From positions 1 to 44,959 of the IMG/VR virus record IMGVR_UViG_3300004774_000005: DNA of 44,959 nt; one strand, given 5' to 3'. The DNA is from a virus. Below the pieces are notes generated by a model. That model made no database searches, had not been told where the DNA came from, and was given only the letters and a program-made list of their open reading frames with translations. Positions 29,428-35,149 of this stretch are shown here, piece after piece (within the stretch, counting starts at the first letter, position 1; each line of letters begins with the position of its first letter). Position numbers and translations under genes: made by a program.

Positions 29428-29646
29428 ATGACATCAATGATACCTAAACACACTAGCATAGCTGACTTAACGCTAAAGTTACCCATAGAGGTGCATTATG
29501 GTAACGATGACAGTGGTTCTGCGCGTATAACTTCGGTAAAAGTCGTCGTGGGCCGCGAGGCGTTAGAAGTGATCACTTTGTTGTCTGAAGAGGACTTTTT
29601 TGACATCTTCATACAGCTTGAAAACTACTACAACGTGGTGGACTGA
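29428..29646 (+). CDS. First gene of the rightward operon, hypothetical
   Basis: This 72-residue protein begins MTSMIPKHTSIADLTLKLPI and continues EVHYGNDDSGSARITSVKVV, ending with an acidic helix SEEDFFDIFIQLENYYNVVD. It looks like a small alpha-beta protein. The ribosome-binding site is AGAAAGGATAGAGAAATG, the best in the operon. I know no relative. It is the entry gene of a chain of very small genes that are mostly overlapping. Confidence 0.7.
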   Translation: MTSMIPKHTSIADLTLKLPIEVHYGNDDSGSARITSVKVVVGREALEVITLLSEEDFFDIFIQLENYYNVVD

Positions 29647-29647
29647 C

Positions 29648-29905
29648 ATGCCATATTTGAACTACTTATACGCTTTGACCGGCCCGATTCGCTCTTTGGA
29701 TTGCGAGTTGTATTACGAGCCTGCTACGCCAGCGACCTTTGACGAGCCTGCCGACCCCGGCGTGTTGACATTGAGCAGCGTAAAGGCAAACAAGGTTGAG
29801 ATTATGGACATCCTGTCCTACTCCACGATCCGAGACATTGAGCAGTGTGCTGAGATCGCTTTTGACACTATGGGCGACGAGCCCGAAGGAGATTTTGATG
29901 AATAA
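29648..29905 (+). CDS. Small acidic hypothetical protein
   Basis: The start at 29648 (one base after the previous stop) gives 85 residues, MPYLNYLYALTGPIRSLDCE. The protein is acidic, with TFDEPADPGVLTLSSVKANK and a C-terminus EQCAEIAFDTMGDEPEGDFD. A longer reading from 29600 lies inside the previous gene and is rejected. No domain is recognised. GGTGGACTGACATG is a weak ribosome-binding site, so translation probably depends on coupling. Confidence 0.7.
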   Translation: MPYLNYLYALTGPIRSLDCELYYEPATPATFDEPADPGVLTLSSVKANKVEIMDILSYSTIRDIEQCAEIAFDTMGDEPEGDFDE

Positions 29906-30224
29906 AGTAAGCAACATGGGAGACCTTATCAACGAGGAAGTAGCTCAGAAGGTTGCGGCCTTTCGGGCCATACCCCCTGAGCAGTTAGAGCGGGAGGAGC
30001 GCCAACGGGAAGAGCAGCGTAGGTACGAGGCGCTGCATACCCGCTTTGAAACCGAAGAAGACAGGGACAAGGAATACCTGTTTTGGTCCAAGGAGCATGG
30101 TGAAGTGCAGATCTTTGCGCAGGACGAGCAAGAGGCGTGGGACAAGTTCTACGAGGAACATAGTGGTAACGGCGACTACGAGGTCACGATCCAAGAAGTC
30201 GTAGCAGGGGGCCAGGATGACTGA
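29898..30224 (+). CDS. Small charged coiled-coil protein
   Basis: The start at 29898 has AAGGAGATTTTGATG and overlaps the previous stop by 8 bases. The 108-residue product begins MNKVSNMGDLINEEVAQKVA and contains a Glu/Arg-rich coiled coil (QLEREERQREEQRRYEALHT), then a beta-like C-terminus with FAQDEQEAWDKFYEEHSGNG. It is very acidic. I know no relative. The C-terminal 'F..DE.EA.D.F' resembles segments in neighbouring small proteins such as the next gene. Confidence 0.7.
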   Translation: MNKVSNMGDLINEEVAQKVAAFRAIPPEQLEREERQREEQRRYEALHTRFETEEDRDKEYLFWSKEHGEVQIFAQDEQEAWDKFYEEHSGNGDYEVTIQEVVAGGQDD

Positions 30225-30525
30225 TACCCGCTTCCCTTCCCCGACTTGGTACATAGTATTGCTGGAAATTCCTGAGGGTTCGTATTCGGTTTTGGTTCTT
30301 GCTGACAACGAGGCTGATGCCAAGGACGAATTTAAGAGTACGTACCCCGAAGTCAAGGCTACGGATGAGCAGTTGGAGGTCTACGAGGCCACTGAGTGTC
30401 CCGAATGCCACTACATGAACCATAAGCAGTCCACGATCCGCGATTCGTGGGGCGTGGACCTGTATTCCTGCTACGTGTGCGAAAGCTGCGCTGAGCAGTA
30501 TGGAGGAGATTTAGACCATGCGTAA
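30217..30525 (+). CDS. Small zinc-ribbon protein
   Basis: This 102-residue protein begins MTDTRFPSPTWYIVLLEIPE, a beta-rich half with SVLVLADNEADAKDEFKSTY. A zinc ribbon follows: ECPECHYMNHKQ and SCYVCESCAEQYGGD (CxxC ... CxxCxxC). It overlaps the previous gene by 8 bases. Zinc-ribbon proteins of this size in early phage operons can bind host RNA polymerase or ribosomes, but no evidence here points to a partner. Confidence 0.75.
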   Translation: MTDTRFPSPTWYIVLLEIPEGSYSVLVLADNEADAKDEFKSTYPEVKATDEQLEVYEATECPECHYMNHKQSTIRDSWGVDLYSCYVCESCAEQYGGDLDHA

Positions 30526-30610
30526 TTTTGTTCGTTTGTATTTCATGTTCAGGCGCAAGGGATGGTCCTTTGCGAATGCCGTGAAAGATTCTTGGAGAAT
30601 AGTGAAATGA
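30518..30610 (+). CDS. 30-residue basic peptide
   Basis: The gene starts at 30518 after GGAGGAGATTTAGACC and encodes MRNFVRLYFMFRRKGWSFAN followed by AVKDSWRIVK. It overlaps the genes on both sides (8 bases before, ATGA after), which supports translation. It is an amphipathic basic helix. Function is unknown; a membrane-surface or RNA-polymerase-binding peptide is possible. Confidence 0.6.
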   Translation: MRNFVRLYFMFRRKGWSFANAVKDSWRIVK

Positions 30611-30960
30611 GTTTTTTTAATTTTAAACAGGATGCCAACCTATTGGCGCGAGTCGAGGTCCTTGAGACTCGACTCTCTATTCTTGAAGGCACTTTGAGAC
30701 AGGCTAGAAACACAGTGGCCGTCCATGCAGGGATGTTGCAGGCCTTGATTCTTGACAAGAAGGCCAACGATTCGCGTGAAGACTTTGAAAAAGCGGCCAA
30801 GTTGGAGCGCCAGCGTGAGTATGCCCGCAAGTATTACCACGCCAACAAGGAGGCTATCAAGGCCAAGAAGCGCGATAAGCAGTTAATGAATGGGCAAACA
30901 ACAGTTGTAAATCCTAACCAGTTGGAGTTGCCTGACATGGCGGTAGGGGGCACGTCATGA
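30607..30960 (+). CDS. Coiled-coil plus basic-tail protein
   Basis: The start at 30607 overlaps the previous stop (ATGA) and has GGAGAATAGTGAAATG. The 117-residue product begins MSFFNFKQDANLLARVEVLE and has a coiled coil (ARVEVLETRLSILEGTLRQA) and a Lys/Arg-rich region (KLERQREYARKYYHANKEAI), then a short tail. The basic region after a coiled coil could bind nucleic acid. I know no family. Confidence 0.65.
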   Translation: MSFFNFKQDANLLARVEVLETRLSILEGTLRQARNTVAVHAGMLQALILDKKANDSREDFEKAAKLERQREYARKYYHANKEAIKAKKRDKQLMNGQTTVVNPNQLELPDMAVGGTS

Positions 30961-31130
30961 CCCCAGCAGAATCAAAGGCGTACTACTTAATATCATCGTT
31001 GCACACCGAAGCTTTGATAGAAAACGTACGTTTGCAGCAGCGCCTTGATGATGTTTCTTCCAATTGGTTTAAGGCGTTTAAATATTGGATAAAACGTAAA
31101 CTTGGAATTGAGAAAGGATACAAAATATGA
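30957..31130 (+). CDS. 57-residue hypothetical protein
   Basis: The ATG at 30957 overlaps the previous stop by ATGA. It encodes MTPAESKAYYLISSLHTEAL and then IENVRLQQRLDDVSSNWFKA followed by FKYWIKRKLGIEKGYKI. The protein is helical and basic at the C-terminus. The position in an unbroken chain of coupled genes is the main support. Function is unknown. Confidence 0.6.
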   Translation: MTPAESKAYYLISSLHTEALIENVRLQQRLDDVSSNWFKAFKYWIKRKLGIEKGYKI

Positions 31131-31330
31131 TGCGAAAGATCGGGTTACGGGAATTATTTAAAGAGCCATTTCGCAAGCCTTCCCCTTTGGAGATGATAGC
31201 GGAGGAGCTTGCTGAAAGTCACTTGGCCAAGCTCCAAGCTGAAACGGCAGTCGAGTATGCGCAAAGCGTAGTTGACTACAACCTTAAACGCATTGAGCGG
31301 CTTAACGCCCGCATGGAGGAATATAAATGA
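31127..31330 (+). CDS. Small helical hypothetical protein
   Basis: This 67-residue protein begins MMRKIGLRELFKEPFRKPSP and has a helix EELAESHLAKLQAETAVEYA ending RIERLNARMEEYK. The ATG overlaps the previous stop by 4 bases and GAGAAAGGATACAAA precedes it. A second ATG one codon later is also possible. The pattern 'A..ELAEA...LL.A.....A......Y...RI..L' is common in small phage proteins of unknown function. Confidence 0.65.
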   Translation: MMRKIGLRELFKEPFRKPSPLEMIAEELAESHLAKLQAETAVEYAQSVVDYNLKRIERLNARMEEYK

Positions 31331-31557
31331 AAGATGAAACGATTGATGCAACGATTGCGAAACAATACACCGACTGGCACGTAAAGACCGGCGGATTTGC
31401 AAGGGACAAAACTTTGCGTGATGAATTTGCGGGGGTAGCGTTGCGGGGCTTGCTTTCTTATGCGGCGACATCAGGCAAATACGCACCGCCCGACGATGAA
31501 CTTGCAAGGGAAGCATACAAGATGGCAGAGGCCATGCTCAAGGAGCGTGCCAAATGA
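31327..31557 (+). CDS. Small conserved phage protein
   Basis: This 76-residue protein begins MKDETIDATIAKQYTDWHVK and contains RDEFAGVALRGLLSYAATSG and AREAYKMAEAMLKERAK. The pattern 'DEFAG.AL.GLL......... A..AY..A.AML..R' is one I remember from many phage and prophage proteins of unknown function. It overlaps both neighbours by ATGA. It is probably cytoplasmic. Confidence 0.75.
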   Translation: MKDETIDATIAKQYTDWHVKTGGFARDKTLRDEFAGVALRGLLSYAATSGKYAPPDDELAREAYKMAEAMLKERAK

Positions 31558-31775
31558 CTAACTGTTGCAACGCAAACGGCGAATGTACACAAGGGCGTGA
31601 TTGCCCTATACGCAAGCAACGCGCTCAAGAAGCCAACGATGCGTTTATGAATCGAAACAATGGGCTTGAGCCTGACTTAATAGATGATCTTGCTGCCAGC
31701 GTCAAGGGCTTGATTGCTTTGGTGTGCGTGGCGACTGGTGTGGCAATGATTGCTTTTGCGTTTTGGGGGAAGTGA
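31554..31775 (+). CDS. Cys-rich protein with a C-terminal membrane span
   Basis: This 73-residue protein starts MTNCCNANGECTQGRDCPIR, giving a Cys cluster (C4, C5, C11, C17), then a charged helix. It ends with one hydrophobic span (VKGLIALVCVATGVAMIAFA followed by FWGK). The layout suggests a tail-anchored inner-membrane protein with its Cys-rich part in the cytoplasm. Similar 'CC....G.C.QG..CP.R' proteins are known to me from phages and prophages without function. It overlaps both neighbours. Confidence 0.75.
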   Translation: MTNCCNANGECTQGRDCPIRKQRAQEANDAFMNRNNGLEPDLIDDLAASVKGLIALVCVATGVAMIAFAFWGK

Positions 31776-31936
31776 TGAACAACGAAACACAAAGAATCAT
31801 GGAAGCACTGATGCTGATATACGGTAGTGACTTGCAGGCCGCAACGATAACGGTGCTACTTAAAGATGGCGACACTGCTGTGCGTTATTTATCGTCAACA
31901 TTCCCACAGAAAGAAAAACAAGATGACACAAACTGA
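31775..31936 (+). CDS. 53-residue hypothetical protein
   Basis: The start at 31775 shares its first base with the previous stop and has GGGGGAAGTGATG. It encodes MNNETQRIMEALMLIYGSDL followed by QAATITVLLKDGDTAVRYLS and STFPQKEKQDDTN. A longer reading from 31724 is rejected because it lies in the previous gene. No domain is recognised. Confidence 0.6.
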   Translation: MNNETQRIMEALMLIYGSDLQAATITVLLKDGDTAVRYLSSTFPQKEKQDDTN

Positions 31937-32225
31937 AAAAGCAATCAGAGACTTTTGCGGACATCACGCAGACTGGTGGCCCTCTACTACTCAAGTGCAA
32001 GAGATGCTGGCTTTGGCGCAGCCCTGCTCAACGTGTGAAGCGTTAGCCCGTGCTGTGATGCTTGACCAGACATCGCATGACACACAGCGCAAGCCTCTAA
32101 GAGACCATGAGATTGCACAGATTCTTGACCGTGAGCGCATGAAGTGGAACAAGTCACCGCCCACGGGTGAGTTTGATTTAGCGTTTGCTAGAGCCATTGA
32201 AGCCGCCCACGACATAAAGGAGTAA
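31923..32225 (+). CDS. Small hypothetical protein
   Basis: The start at 31923 gives 100 residues, MTQTEKAIRDFCGHHADWWP, and overlaps the previous gene by 14 bases. It contains EMLALAQPCSTCEALARAVM (one CxxC) and SPPTGEFDLAFARAIEAAHD. A longer reading from 31866 lies in the previous gene and is rejected. The single CxxC alone does not prove zinc binding. Function is unknown. Confidence 0.65.
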   Translation: MTQTEKAIRDFCGHHADWWPSTTQVQEMLALAQPCSTCEALARAVMLDQTSHDTQRKPLRDHEIAQILDRERMKWNKSPPTGEFDLAFARAIEAAHDIKE

Positions 32226-32228
32226 AGC

Positions 32229-32468
32229 ATGGCCTTTTCACGACTACCGGATAACTTTGAAGAAGCATTAGCGGAGGTCAAAAGTTGGAGGGCTTCTCAC
32301 TGGAATGCGAAAACAGTGTTGGCTGAAGATGCTATCCAGCGCATGGCAGCAGAGTTAAAAGCAGCCAACGAGTGGATAAGGGCGACAGAGAAAATCATTG
32401 CCGACCAAACAGCCCGCATCGTTGACTTGCAGACACACATTGATAACTTTGATGGAGAAGACAGATGA
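32229..32468 (+). CDS. Small coiled-coil protein
   Basis: This 79-residue protein begins MAFSRLPDNFEEALAEVKSW and is a helix followed by a coiled coil (AIQRMAAELKAANEWIRATE and IIADQTARIVDLQTHIDNFD). The ribosome-binding site is AAGGAGTAAAGCATG. I recall similar 'L..AAE.IR..E..I..Q..RI.DL' proteins in small-gene operons of phages. Function is unknown. Confidence 0.65.
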   Translation: MAFSRLPDNFEEALAEVKSWRASHWNAKTVLAEDAIQRMAAELKAANEWIRATEKIIADQTARIVDLQTHIDNFDGEDR

Positions 32469-32755
32469 AACTAACTGAAGAACAAATTTGGAAGTGCAAC
32501 CAAACCATCAATTATGAAAATGGCGAAGTTGTAGATGCTGTGCACATCTGCCTTGAGCATCAGAACGTGGTGGACTTTGCACGTTCAATTGAGCGTGAGA
32601 TTGGGTTTGCCCGTGCAGAGCTTTGGATTAAGCGCATCAATGACGCTGTTGAGGCAGAGCGTGAGGCGTGTGCAAAGGTGTGTGATGACTGGCCCAACGG
32701 TCGTGACGATGTGTATTCAATCGGCGTTGCCATCCGTAACAGGGGACAAGCATGA
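32465..32755 (+). CDS. Small hypothetical protein with 'EREACAKVC' motif
   Basis: This 96-residue protein begins MKLTEEQIWKCNQTINYENG and ends AVEAEREACAKVCDDWPNGR followed by DDVYSIGVAIRNRGQA. The motif 'REACAK(V/A)C...... AIR.RG' is shared with the gene at 33066-33338 and is widespread in small phage proteins. The two genes are probably distant duplicates. It overlaps both neighbours by 4 bases (ATGA). Function is unknown. Confidence 0.7.
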   Translation: MKLTEEQIWKCNQTINYENGEVVDAVHICLEHQNVVDFARSIEREIGFARAELWIKRINDAVEAEREACAKVCDDWPNGRDDVYSIGVAIRNRGQA

Positions 32756-33069
32756 AAGAAGAGTGGCTATTCCCCGGAGCAATGGTTCCGGTGGACATGG
32801 AAACGACAGCCGCGCTGGTGGCTGAAATCAAAAGGCTGATTGACGTTGTTGGCGGCTTGGTATTGAAGCAAGGCCCAGATTACGAGCGCGGGTTTGTTGA
32901 CGGTATGCAAAAGCAGATGCAGTCTAGTGTTGACAGGGCGGTGAATGCAATGGCTGAGCAAGACTGCGTAGGTTGGTTTAGCTATGACACTGGTTTGCGT
33001 CTTTGGTTTGAAGCAAACAAAGGTGACGATGGCGCTATCCCACTATACAAGGCAAGGAGTAACACATGA
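32752..33069 (+). CDS. Small hypothetical protein
   Basis: This 105-residue protein begins MKEEWLFPGAMVPVDMETTA and has a helical middle (LVAEIKRLIDVVGGLVLKQG) and a C-terminus with GWFSYDTGLRLWFEANKGDD followed by GAIPLYK. The final 'W....DTGLRL.......AIPLY' part resembles the C-terminal module of small phage proteins whose function is unknown to me. It overlaps both neighbours by 4 bases. Confidence 0.65.
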   Translation: MKEEWLFPGAMVPVDMETTAALVAEIKRLIDVVGGLVLKQGPDYERGFVDGMQKQMQSSVDRAVNAMAEQDCVGWFSYDTGLRLWFEANKGDDGAIPLYKARSNT

Positions 33070-33338
33070 ACAACGAACAAGTAATGCAGCTACTGGCTGA
33101 CAACGGACTGCATGAAGGCGGCATGGACAACTGGGTTCTTGATAACGCTTGGGTGCAGTTTGCTAACTTGGTAGAAGCAAAAGCCCGTGCCGATGAGCGT
33201 GAGGCGTGTGCAAAGGCGTGTGAGAGCCATGTATGGAGCAAGGATACTACATGGTGGCTTGAAAGTACCAAATCAGAAGTAGGTGCAGAATCAGGAATTC
33301 AATGCGCCGCCGCCATTCGCGCAAGGGGAACAACATGA
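33066..33338 (+). CDS. Small hypothetical protein with 'EREACAKAC' motif
   Basis: This 90-residue protein begins MNNEQVMQLLADNGLHEGGM and contains VEAKARADEREACAKACESH and a C-terminal GIQCAAAIRARGTT. It shares the 'EREACAK.C ... AIR.RG' motif with the gene at 32465-32755, and the Cys spacing suggests a common ancestor. ATGA overlaps exist on both sides. Function is unknown. Confidence 0.7.
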   Translation: MNNEQVMQLLADNGLHEGGMDNWVLDNAWVQFANLVEAKARADEREACAKACESHVWSKDTTWWLESTKSEVGAESGIQCAAAIRARGTT

Positions 33339-33577
33339 CAGGCTATCAAAGCAAAAAGGCAGCGGCGCTGGACGAGGAAGGGATGTACCTTGTGCATCAC
33401 ACTAAGCGCAAAGTAGATGACGATGATGACATCCAAGTCTATAAGCGCCCGTGGGTAAGCCTGACGGATGAGGAAATAAAAGAAATCGTTGGGCCGTGGG
33501 GCGACACGCCTATCAAAGGCTACACCCGCAAACTGTTTGACCAAATTGAATCCAAACTAAAGGAGAAGAACACATGA
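33335..33577 (+). CDS. Small protein with 'RPWVxLTD' module (first copy)
   Basis: The start at 33335 gives 80 residues, MTGYQSKKAAALDEEGMYLV. A C-terminal module has KRPWVSLTDEEIKEIVGPWG and ends FDQIESKLKEKNT. The same RPWVxLTD module recurs in the genes at 33574 and 34063. The last codons (AAGGAGAAGAACACATG) are at the same time the ribosome-binding site of the next gene. Function is unknown. Confidence 0.65.
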   Translation: MTGYQSKKAAALDEEGMYLVHHTKRKVDDDDDIQVYKRPWVSLTDEEIKEIVGPWGDTPIKGYTRKLFDQIESKLKEKNT

Positions 33578-33801
33578 ACTCACAAGAAAAAACATTTGAT
33601 GCCATTGCCAAACTAAAAGACATTGAGCTTGAATTGCTCCGCTTGAGGAATGCTTTGGATATGACAAACAAAATAATAGACGCGCAGACGCGCCCGTGGG
33701 TAGGGCTGACGGATGGGGATGAGATTGATTGGGATGGTGGCGATTTAAAGTCACTTATTGCCTCAGTTGAAGCCAAACTAAAGGAGAAGAACAATGGATG
33801 A
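33574..33801 (+). CDS. Small protein with 'RPWVxLTD' module (second copy)
   Basis: This 75-residue protein begins MNSQEKTFDAIAKLKDIELE, a helical coil, then TRPWVGLTDGDEIDWDGGDL and a tail LIASVEAKLKEKNNG. It shares the RPWVxLTD module and the KLKEKN tail with the gene at 33335. The tail codes for AAGGAGAAGAACAATG, the start site of the next gene. Function is unknown. Confidence 0.65.
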   Translation: MNSQEKTFDAIAKLKDIELELLRLRNALDMTNKIIDAQTRPWVGLTDGDEIDWDGGDLKSLIASVEAKLKEKNNG

Positions 33802-34066
33802 AGACAAATACGATCAGCTTGGCGCTCGTTACGTTAAAGCGTTGGGGGAGTCTATGAAACGAACACAGGACGATGAGGTCAACAGCATAAAGAGAGTCCA
33901 ACTACACCTTGACGCTTCGGCTTATGCAAACAAGCGTATAGCAATGCACAAGGAAGCGATCAAGCAACAAAAGCAAACGCCGCTGGACGATAAGGTACAC
34001 AACGGCACATGGATAGCGCACTACGAAGGCTATGTAGCGGGATACGAAGCAAAGGAAAAGAAATGA
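33794..34066 (+). CDS. Small helical protein
   Basis: This 90-residue protein begins MDEDKYDQLGARYVKALGES and has LDASAYANKRIAMHKEAIKQ and a C-terminus WIAHYEGYVAGYEAKEKK. It overlaps the previous gene by 8 bases and the next by 4. Helical and charged, no domain recognised. Function is unknown. Confidence 0.65.
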   Translation: MDEDKYDQLGARYVKALGESMKRTQDDEVNSIKRVQLHLDASAYANKRIAMHKEAIKQQKQTPLDDKVHNGTWIAHYEGYVAGYEAKEKK

Positions 34067-34308
34067 CTATCGCATGGTACGACCCCACTAACCACCACGT
34101 TAGCACGGACAAGAACGACCCCATGTTCACGCCGCTTGGGCAGTTAAAACCTTTGGAAGAAAAGCGCCCGTGGGTTGACCTGACAGACAGTCAGATTGAA
34201 CAGGTCTACTACGATATTGTAAAGATTCACCGTGGTGCGCCTATGCCGTGGGGACAAATTAATTTTGGCAAAACACTGCAAGCCCTTATTAAGGAGAAAA
34301 ACACATGA
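34063..34308 (+). CDS. Small protein with 'RPWVxLTD' module (third copy)
   Basis: The start at 34063 gives 81 residues, MTIAWYDPTNHHVSTDKNDP. It contains PLEEKRPWVDLTDSQIEQVY and a tail FGKTLQALIKEKNT. This is the third copy of the RPWVxLTD module within 0.7 kb, here with a different N-terminal half. The tail again doubles as the ribosome-binding site of the next gene (AAGGAGAAAAACACATG). Function is unknown. Confidence 0.65.
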   Translation: MTIAWYDPTNHHVSTDKNDPMFTPLGQLKPLEEKRPWVDLTDSQIEQVYYDIVKIHRGAPMPWGQINFGKTLQALIKEKNT

Positions 34309-34502
34309 AAGTAACAATCCAACTTGAAGAAAAAGCTGAAGTGCTTGATGCAATTCACGCCGATGAAGCGTGGTTAGCGCTCAGAGAAATACAGCGCTTG
34401 CTACGTATAAACGAAAAGCATGATGTTGGCGATGCAGTCACGCTACAGCGTATCTCAACTGAGATAATTGATGTTTTTAGTGCTAGAGGTGACAATGTAT
34501 AA
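34305..34502 (+). CDS. Small helical hypothetical protein
   Basis: This 65-residue protein begins MKVTIQLEEKAEVLDAIHAD and ends with AVTLQRISTEIIDVFSARGD followed by NV. It reads as a beta strand followed by helices. It overlaps the previous gene by 4 bases and the next by 8. I recall no named family; it is probably a cytoplasmic accessory protein. Confidence 0.65.
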   Translation: MKVTIQLEEKAEVLDAIHADEAWLALREIQRLLRINEKHDVGDAVTLQRISTEIIDVFSARGDNV

Positions 34503-34740
34503 GTCCAACCACCACGCCATAAGGATGGCTCTACAAAAGTATCCTGATGGGTTGACCGCAGCTGAGATAGCTGAACGCACTGAAAAAGACCGGACCGCGA
34601 TCAATCGTTCTTTATCAGTAATGCCCGATACATACATAGACCGATGGGTTTCCTTTAGGGAACATAAAGGTCAATGGACCGCTATATGGTGCGTAGTAGT
34701 ACCCCCCGAGAATTGCCCTAAACCCACGGAGAAACCATAA
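34495..34740 (+). CDS. Winged-helix DNA-binding protein
   Basis: The start at 34495 has GAGGTGACAATG and gives 81 residues, MYKSNHHAIRMALQKYPDGL. Residues 5-45 form a winged-helix motif: IRMALQKYPDGLTAAEIAER and TEKDRTAINRSLSVMPDTYI, followed by wing strands DRWVSFREHKGQWTAIWCVV. This is the layout of small transcriptional regulators and replication initiators. It is the only clear DNA-binding protein in the small-gene operon and a candidate for the factor that acts on the repeated promoter boxes of the accessory cluster. Confidence 0.75.
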   Translation: MYKSNHHAIRMALQKYPDGLTAAEIAERTEKDRTAINRSLSVMPDTYIDRWVSFREHKGQWTAIWCVVVPPENCPKPTEKP

Positions 34741-34741
34741 A

Positions 34742-34930
34742 ATGATATTGACCTTTGATAACGTAATCGCAGTGCTGGATGACTTGGCTAAGGCCTACCG
34801 CCAGACCAACGGCCTTGACGGGGCCCACGATAAAGCGCTGGTAACGGCTGAAGCGGTGATCAATAAATTCCGCGACATCCAAGCACAACAGGCAAAATAC
34901 ATGCAGCAGCCTGATCCAACAGCGAAGTAG
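34742..34930 (+). CDS. Last small gene of the rightward operon
   Basis: This 62-residue protein begins MILTFDNVIAVLDDLAKAYR and continues QTNGLDGAHDKALVTAEAVI and KFRDIQAQQAKYMQQPD. It is helical and uncharacterised. It starts one base after the previous stop, with GGAGAAACCATAAAATG as ribosome-binding site. It is followed directly by the structured stretch at 34945-35149. Confidence 0.65.
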   Translation: MILTFDNVIAVLDDLAKAYRQTNGLDGAHDKALVTAEAVINKFRDIQAQQAKYMQQPDPTAK

Positions 34931-34944
34931 AATACCGCCGACTC

Positions 34945-35149
34945 ACCCCCGTAAGGGGTGGCCATCACGCATGGGGATTGGTCTTATCGGGAAAGCTGCC
35001 GGTGACCAGCAGACACATCGTCTGACAAACCAGTCCCCAGCCGTGTTGGTGTAGTTCAGCTAATTCACCTTAAGGTGGGCCGAGGCATCGGTGGGAAGAA
35101 CAGGCCCATGCAGGGTTACGCGCTGGGTTCGAAGCCAGCCACCAACAAC
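34945..35149 (+). ncRNA. Candidate structured RNA at a convergent junction
   Basis: No gene fits here. Reading right there is CACCCC-N5-GGGGTG (near 34946-34962), a long stem GGGGATTGGT / ACCAGTCCCC enclosing CAGAC-N5-GTCTG and a GCTG...CAGC stem, then a second domain closed by GTTGGTG (35045-35051) and CACCAAC (35140-35146). Inside it are GGGCC/GGCCC and, abutting the closing stem, GCTGG-GTTCGAAG-CCAGC. The T-arm-like hairpin and 7-bp closing stem recall a tRNA, but no anticodon arm fits. The strand is inferred from the end of the rightward operon. Confidence 0.5.

Noticed and set aside
35045-35146. A tRNA gene with GTTGGTG/CACCAAC acceptor stem and GTTCGAA loop
   Set aside because: The T-like loop has 8 rather than 7 bases with its best stem, no 5+7+5 anticodon arm can be formed, the D-arm would need a 40-base insert, and the length is about 102 nt. 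I keep it as a tRNA-like structured RNA only.
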